Shown: positions 58,250 through 64,000 of the stretch, in pieces
Numbering within the stretch: position 1 is the first letter of the stretch
How the letters are laid out: every line of letters starts with the position of its first letter
Assembly: GCA_013398295.1 (NCBI GenBank)
Contig: VZSF01011151.1
Span: forward strand, 744,974 to 808,973
DNA: 64,000 bases
Source of the DNA: Chionis minor
Lineage: Eukaryota > Chordata > Aves > Charadriiformes > Chionididae
Direction: 5' to 3'
Notes under the pieces: model-generated
Databases searched by the model: none
The model's input: the letters and a program-made list of their open reading frames with translations, nothing else
Told to the model about the DNA's origin: nothing
Program-made: the position numbers and the translations under genes

Positions 58250-58690
58250 AAAGCGGGAAGGAGGTCTGGAGCAGGGATGCGAGGGCAGGTCGGCACGCTG
58301 AGGCTGGGGAGGAAGGGGACGGAACGGGTGCGTCCCGGGCCGGCGGGCGGCGGCCGGCGGGTGTCACTGCCGAGCCGCGCTGCCGCGGCGGCGCCCAGCC
58401 CTCCGGGACCGCAGGGTGCGGAGCCGCCGCCGGCTGCCCGCTGGATACGGTCCCTCCGGCCGCCTTCCCGTTTGGGAGGTGTGGGTTAGAGAGGTTGCGA
58501 GGCGAGGCGCGGTGAGAGCGCAGGAGGAAACTGACTGTCTCCTTGGGGATGTGTTCCTGAGTGGAGAGCTGCTGGCGAACGGGGCTCGAACCCCCGTTAC
58601 ACGGGGCTGTTGCAGGCGTGTGAGCGGCCGCGGATCTGAAGCCGTGGGAAGAGCAGTCTAGCGACACAGGGAGAGGCAAAGAGGTGATAG
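58250..58690. promoter_or_regulatory. orphan CpG island between XK and CYBB
   Basis: About 440 bases are rich in CpG (gccggcgggcggcggccggcg, gccgcgctgccgcggcgg and similar), in sharp contrast to flanking AT-rich DNA. Such CpG density usually marks an unmethylated promoter. No known gene starts here in the mammalian locus. Open frames on both strands (up to 212 codons on the minus strand, 58146-58784) show no family resemblance and low-complexity composition. It could be the promoter of a non-coding RNA, an enhancer island or a GC-biased repeat relic. Confidence 0.55.
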
Positions 58691-59080
58691 TTGTGTTCCA
58701 GCCCCAGAGCCAGACCAGCAGATCGTAAAGCCCGGTGCCCTGCCGAAAGGCTACAAGCTGAGCTCCTCTCCCTCGGTCCCACACAAAGCCGGGTTATTCT
58801 GGCCTCTTCCTTTATGCGTGGGGGGTTAAGCTATCCTAACATGACTCCAGCTCTACCTGGAAAACGCCACCGGCTTCATATAATACAATTTCTATCTGTA
58901 CTTAGACAGGGTACATCGCTGCTGGCGGCTCTTCCTTCCAATAACATAGCGGGGCGCAGCCATTCTGGCCTGTTCCGTGCGGTTGCAGTTTGACTGATGT
59001 GGCCAATAGCATGTGGATCACACGTGGATTTTTTTCGACTACAGCACGTGGATCTCTCATGACCATTGCAAAAGGCAGCG

Positions 59081-59316
59081 TGAGGAAGTTCCATCTCAAC
59101 ACGAGGAGAAACTTCTTTCCTTTGAGGGTGGCAGAGCACTGGCACAGGCTGCCCAGAGAGGTGGTGGAGTCCCCGACTCTGGAGACATTCAAAACCCGCC
59201 TGGACACCATCCTGTGCAACCAGCTGTAGGTGGACCTGCTCTGGCAGGGGGGTTGGACCAGATGATCTCTAGAGGTCCCTTCCAACCCTTAACGTTCTGT
59301 GATTCTGTGATTCTGT
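59081..59316 (+). mobile_element. CR1 LINE 3' end fragment
   Basis: It begins at gaggaagttccatctcaaca and encodes [20 protein letters not shown], then the standard tail with ggttggaccagatgatctct and a terminal repeat ttctgtgattctgtgattct. About 235 bp are present, the shortest of the sense-strand CR1 copies here. The tandem tgattctg units at the end are the typical 3' microsatellite of CR1. Confidence 0.9.
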
Positions 59317-62300
59317 ACTGGAGCAGGGAGCTACATTGAGGGTTATAGTGTAAAACAAAGGCATAGAATCATTTATCTTGTAAACAAAGCAAAAAGAGCA
59401 TGAGCGTCACATTCTTGCATTCCCCTGAGTGAAGGCAAGTGCATACAGCGAGAGCCTCGGGCTGCGTGTGAAGGCAGTCCCCTCAGGAAAGCCGGCTTGA
59501 CAAGTCTCGTGTCCGCTTCTTCCTCTTTGGTGTTGAATAAAGGGAAGGTTGATAAACAAGGACTGCACAGCCTTCAAAATAAAGATTGCAGCCTACAAAA
59601 TAAAAGAGGCTAATCAAGGTCTCTCCTTGGCTTTCCTCCTGCTCCATAGGAAGGAACTCAGCAGCATCCTCAGCAATGCAGCAGCTGCGTCTCTTTCACC
59701 CTGTTCTTCTTATCACTCTCTTTTGGGGTTTATACAGGCAGTATTTTACATTGTCCCTTTTAGGAGGCAGGTGGGAAACACCTTGGGCCTATTGCAACTG
59801 CATGGCATTAAATTTGTGCAGGAATACACAGAACACTATTGCACAGAGCAGGAGAGGAACTGAATTAATTTGTAAGCAAGGGGGTAAAATTACTGCAAGG
59901 AAATGCAGAACCCCGAGACCAGCATACTTTTGCAAAATTGCCATGCTGCACAAGGATCCCTGTTCACTGAACTTTTCAGCACAAAGAAGGATGAAAAATG
60001 CTGTATGTAATCAGCTAGCTTGAAAGAAATACTAGAAATAGAATAAGATAGTGTTTAATTTTTTCCATATTCCAGTTTTACACACTCCTACATAATAAAT
60101 ACACAGCTGCCAATGTTGCCTTTTCTTTTACAGGATGCATTTTTTTAAATTAGACCAAAGTACAAAACATGCCAAGTCTTCATAATATTACACCAATGAT
60201 GTTTCACTCATTCAGAAGGTGCAAGTACCAGAATTAAATCAGGGGTGACATGTGGGTGGTTTCAGTACCAGTCCTACTCACACCTGTCACTTGCAGCAAG
60301 CAGGCAAAGTTTGTTGTGCGTTGTCACTTTTTGAAATTAATGGGAAAACTTGCAAACATCAGGGAGCACCAGAACTCAGCAGCTGTGGATAGACCCAGCA
60401 CCTCTACCTTTTTGAGTTCAGGTGGTGGGATCAGCTATGCACATTTGATAACCGCTAGGCTGGGAGCAGCTGAAATCTATTCTGTTTCACAGCCTGAATT
60501 CAGGCTGTTAAGACAACGCCAGACTTTGCAACTGCTTTGACTGATCGAAGATCAGCCCCTCCTGGGTCTGTGGCCTTCCAGAAACTTCTTGAGCCAGTAA
60601 ATCCGTGTTCCAGTGGCTCTGGTGCCTGAGGAGCTTCCAGATAAGGCAGGGCTGCCAAAGCTCAGAGCGTGCTGAATGCTTGCACTTGCTCACCCCAGAG
60701 AATTCCTAAGTAACTTAGCCTGAACTAAAGGGAAGGAAAAGGCAGCGAGAGCACTGCTATTTCTGGGCAGGGAAAACAGGCTGGTCTTCACAGCAAGAAT
60801 GGACATCCACAAATCAGAACTATGCCCATCCTTTCTTTCCACTTTAGCTGTTGAGCTCCCAAAGGCTACATCCATAAACAAAAATACAGGGGACCAGACC
60901 CTCTGCTGACATCCACTTGGGATGGCCATCAAAGCAACTAATACCACGTGAGAGCCTGGCCTATCACAGAGCCCATCAGATGAGGTTGCTGCAAACACCA
61001 TTTAACAGGTTCTGAAAACTTCTTTAGGTTTTCAGCTTGGGAGGCTTCTGTGGAGGAAGACGATTAAAATGCCATGTGAGGAGGCGAAGGGCTGCTCTTT
61101 GTTCCTGGGTGATGTTTGGGATTTTACTTCTATACATCTCAAGAAGGAATAATAACGCAGAAGTAGCCTGTATCATTCAAAGAGCTGTGTTTGCCTGTTT
61201 GATTTAGAAAAATGTAGAAATGTATGGGTTTGTTTCTGCAATGGATGTTTGTTCAAGTCCCAGTTATGTCACCTTAGGAAGGCCATATTCCAGGAGAAAT
61301 TTAATGAAGGCAGTCGTATGTTGCAAGTAGAGGCAGGAAGAGAGCTGCTAGCCAGAACACAGGTAATTTACTTGACTCCCCTCATCCTCATCTTTACATT
61401 GTGACCAAATGTCTCATCACTACCAGAACCAGTCCCTAAGAAATCTTGTTTCTAAGTAAGCCTGGAGTAAGACGGACTGTGCCGAGTCTTTTCTCTGACG
61501 GCCTTGAGTCACGCAGGTTTTATTCCCACCTCTCCAGCTTCTGCCCTCATTAGCAGTTCAACATCTTGCTTTCAGTTGCAGATCAGATCAGCATTTACCC
61601 TGGAGAGCAAACTTCAGTCATACAAACCCATAAGAAGCTTGCTCTTTATTTCAGTAGGTGCAGGATCCGGCCCATGAAAATGTTGCTGTGCTCTGAAGCC
61701 GTTAGCACGGCGCAAGGCCACGCTGGGCTCCCTTAGGCTTTTCGGAGCTGTAAAATTCTGCAGGGTCCAAGAGGGTGTCTCTGGCAGAGACACCACTGCT
61801 TGAACTGCCCTTCTGCTACCTTATAAAGCCTTAAAAGGTCTTTAAAAGAATGCCATATGTACATACATTTCACTTCTTTGGAAAGGAGACACACTTGTGT
61901 GGGTCACTTTGGGAGGAGATCTGTATTTCTGTGGCGCAGCGGGTGGAAACGCGCAGGAGAACAGGTCAGTGAGAGGCGTCTGGACACCTTGCTCCTCCCT
62001 AGGGCCTGGACCTTGCTGAAGAATGGTCCCTCTTCATCCCAAAGCTTCCTCCAAACTACCATTTTGCACTCTTTATTGCAGGTTTGGGAGTTGTGATACC
62101 CCAGAGGCACAACATTCAGAAATCATTAAACTCCCTTATTTTATTTTTTTAACAAATACACTTGGGATAAATATCCTCTGGCTTGTAAGCTCTAAAATAC
62201 ATTTGGGCAATTGCCCATATTTTTCTCTCTAATCACAAAAGCAAAATGCTTTTTTTTTTTTTTTTAAAAAATATAGTGAGATGATTCCTGAGGCTGGGGA

Positions 62301-62822
62301 CTCTATGAGAGTGCAAAATACGAAAAATAGCCTCTCTAGTGACACACGTCCTCAGTTTTGGCCCAAGCAGAGAGGAAGGAACAAGGCTTGCATGTACCAG
62401 ACGAGGAGGGTTAGATTACATTTGGAAGCTTCTGTGGATACTGAATTACTGGAAGAGAAATAATTCTAGTGATTATTTATCATAGGATAAGCAGGAATCA
62501 CTCAGACCTGAGGTGATAAAAAAAGGACAAGCCTGGGAAGAGACAAGTCTTCTGTGCATTCTGTATTACATTTCAGCATTGGAAGTTATATAAAATGGCA
62601 ATACATTTTTTATCGGAAAACCTGACTATGTTATTTATTTTATCCTCTGTATGACAAGGAAAAAATAGTCTATTTCAACAGTTTATATATATTTAAATTA
62701 TGAAAAGTTATATGTAAAGATGGTAGAAGCATGTTTGAAACAGAACTATGGATATGATTCAATGGTTAACTTATTTCCTAAATGAATGAGAAAGGAAACA
62801 GGTTGCTGCAAGCTTCTGCTCT

Positions 62823-62830
62823 CACTTCCT
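62823..62830 (-). promoter_or_regulatory. CYBB: candidate PU.1/ETS site of the CYBB promoter
   Basis: cacttcct on the plus strand is aggaagtg on the minus strand, a good PU.1/ETS core, about 70 bases before the CYBB start codon. Human CYBB is driven in myeloid cells by a PU.1 site in a similar place just upstream of the transcription start, and mutations there cause a form of chronic granulomatous disease. The following tatgagagaagacatag also looks related to the human sequence. Position and motif agree, but binding is inferred. Confidence 0.45.
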
Positions 62831-62898
62831 TATGAGAGAAGACATAGACGCTGTCCCAGAAAGAACGGGGCTGTTGTGCACGCTCATTTCAGGCAATT

Positions 62899-62943
62899 AT
62901 GGGTAACTGGGTGGAGAATGAAGGACTGTCCATCTTTGTCGTT
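62899..62943 (+). CDS. CYBB: CYBB (NOX2, gp91phox) coding exon 1
   Basis: Fifteen codons read MGNWVENEGLSIFVV, directly followed by a gtaagt donor. Human CYBB exon 1 also has 15 codons, starting MGNW and containing NEGLSIFV, so both the peptide and the exon boundary match. CYBB is the haem- and FAD-containing catalytic subunit of the phagocyte NADPH oxidase, paired with p22phox in phagosome and plasma membranes, making superoxide. This exon supplies the cytosolic N-terminus and the start of the first membrane helix. The start has a good context (A at -3, G at +4). The remaining exons lie beyond the right edge. Confidence 0.93.
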
Positions 62944-64000
62944 GTAAGTACAATTTTTATTATGATTTGTGTCTAGTAAAAAGTTCTACAGAAAGTTGTA
63001 CTAAGCAGATCTTACTGTGCCTGTAAAGGATGCATCTGGTTGTGCAGAAACTAGGGCAGTAAGTGCAGCGAAATGCTTTGAGAGAATGATTTTTAAGGAG
63101 CTCTGTCTGTTATTTGGATTGCTGTAGGATTCATTGTCAACTGAGAAATGATAGTATGTTAACTTTCATTTGCTTTGTTAGAAATATTTATGTACATGGG
63201 GTTTTTTGGATGCAGCATTGACTTAAAGAAAACAAATAACATTACATGTCAGGTAGCCATGTGCGCTTCAACAGAGAAAGCAACTACAAGTCTTTCTTGC
63301 ACTTTTACAAACAAAAGTGGGTGTAACTGAAAGCACAGTGTCCTGATGGTATAAAATTTACATTAGAGTCAGATTCCATAATTTAGAGCAGAGATTCACC
63401 AATCCTTCATTAAGTCAACTAGTATCTGAACTGAGCTTGTAGACGACTTGCACAGAATAGCTGTGAAAGTAGGTTAAATTCATGCTGAGCAAGATTTAGA
63501 AGTACTGAAAATCCCAGTCACATTTAAAAGTGCTAAATAGTAAGGCAGGGCAGTCCTCCTTGAGAAAACTTAGGCAGAAGTTAGTATTTTGTTTTGTAGA
63601 AGTTAGTGTTTTGTTTTGTGGGGTTTTTTCACTTCACAGTGTGATACAAGAGCTATAGGTACACAATTTTATATAGCTATATAAATAAAAACATATACAA
63701 CACCAAAATGTACTACCAGTTAAGGGATTGCTGCCAAGTGTAGTTCGTATATGTAGGTACCAAGAGGAAGAAAAAGAAGAGATAGAACTTCTGTATTTGT
63801 GGTGACTGAAATGTGAACATCTTCATTCAGAAAGGTATTTCTGCTGCTATGAACAATCAATACTTCCATACTACCTTTATATTGTAGATGTGTAGCTCTA
63901 ATTTAGGAACATAACCTTAGCACTTTAGTGCTTTGAAAAGGAGTAACTGTGTTTGCTGTCACCTTCACTGAATTGAGGAAGTTGAAACTGCCAAGAGGTG
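62944..64000 (+). other. CYBB: CYBB intron 1 (5' part)
   Basis: AT-rich unique sequence follows the gtaagt donor. I saw no second exon (it would start with LVWLGLN-like codons), no repeat and no other gene before the window ends. Confidence 0.75.

Larger units (their letters stand above)
51481..62898. other. XK-CYBB intergenic region
   Basis: This holds AT-rich unique DNA from 51481 to about 56296, a CR1 copy, more unique DNA, a GC-rich island near 58.3-58.7 kb, another CR1 3' end, and unique sequence up to CYBB. No coding exon is recognisable. In mammals XK and CYBB are also direct neighbours, so no missing gene is expected here. Confidence 0.65.

Noticed and set aside
58574..58608. T-arm-like hairpin (ggggctcgaaccccc) suggesting a tRNA
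   Set aside because: No matching acceptor stem, D arm or anticodon arm at the required spacing on either strand, and the loop lacks the standard tRNA start.
58146..58784. 212-codon minus-strand frame in the orphan CpG island
   Set aside because: No family resemblance and biased composition; overlapping frames of similar quality exist on the other strand.
59011..59053. Repeated cacgtggat-like words before the CR1 at 59081
   Set aside because: Three short imperfect copies within about 40 bases are too few to call a repeat or target-site duplication; the CR1 has no matching copy on its 3' side.

Overview
This is a vertebrate nuclear window, most likely from a bird and otherwise another sauropsid. 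The evidence is spliced genes with GT/AG introns, several 5'-truncated CR1 LINEs as the only clear young repeats, no recognisable SINE, and CpG-depleted DNA broken by two CpG islands. Three plus-strand genes lie in the order LANCL3, XK, CYBB. This is the order and orientation of human Xp21.1, a segment that in chicken lies on chromosome 1.

Layout. Positions 1-17476 are the 3' part of LANCL3 intron 1, with one large antisense CR1, smaller CR1 scraps and an assembly duplication. Positions 17477-22304 hold the last four coding exons of LANCL3 (230 codons plus stop). The GC-rich first exon lies upstream of the window. Positions 22305-30942 are the LANCL3 3' region and the XK upstream region. Positions 30943-48347 hold the complete three-exon XK gene. 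It splices to exactly 444 codons, the human length, and its introns carry CR1 copies and a possible RTE-type remnant. Positions 48348-62898 are the XK 3' UTR and an intergenic stretch with two CR1 3' ends and a CpG island that has no recognised gene. The window ends with CYBB (NOX2) coding exon 1 at 62899-62943 and the start of intron 1.

Function. The three genes are neighbours by ancestry and do not form a pathway. LANCL3 is a LanC-like protein with the zinc-ligand motifs visible. XK is a multi-pass membrane protein, scramblase-related and the partner of Kell and VPS13A. CYBB is the catalytic subunit of the phagocyte NADPH oxidase. In humans, deletions across this interval combine McLeod syndrome and chronic granulomatous disease.

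Quality. There is a 48-base N gap in the XK CpG island just 5' of exon 1, and a single N inside a CR1 that joins two identical-looking 301-bp copies, almost certainly an unmerged contig overlap. I found no new biological system. The most useful observations are the tandem splice donor of XK exon 1, the exact conservation of the Kell-linking cysteine position, the orphan CpG island, and the assembly artefact.
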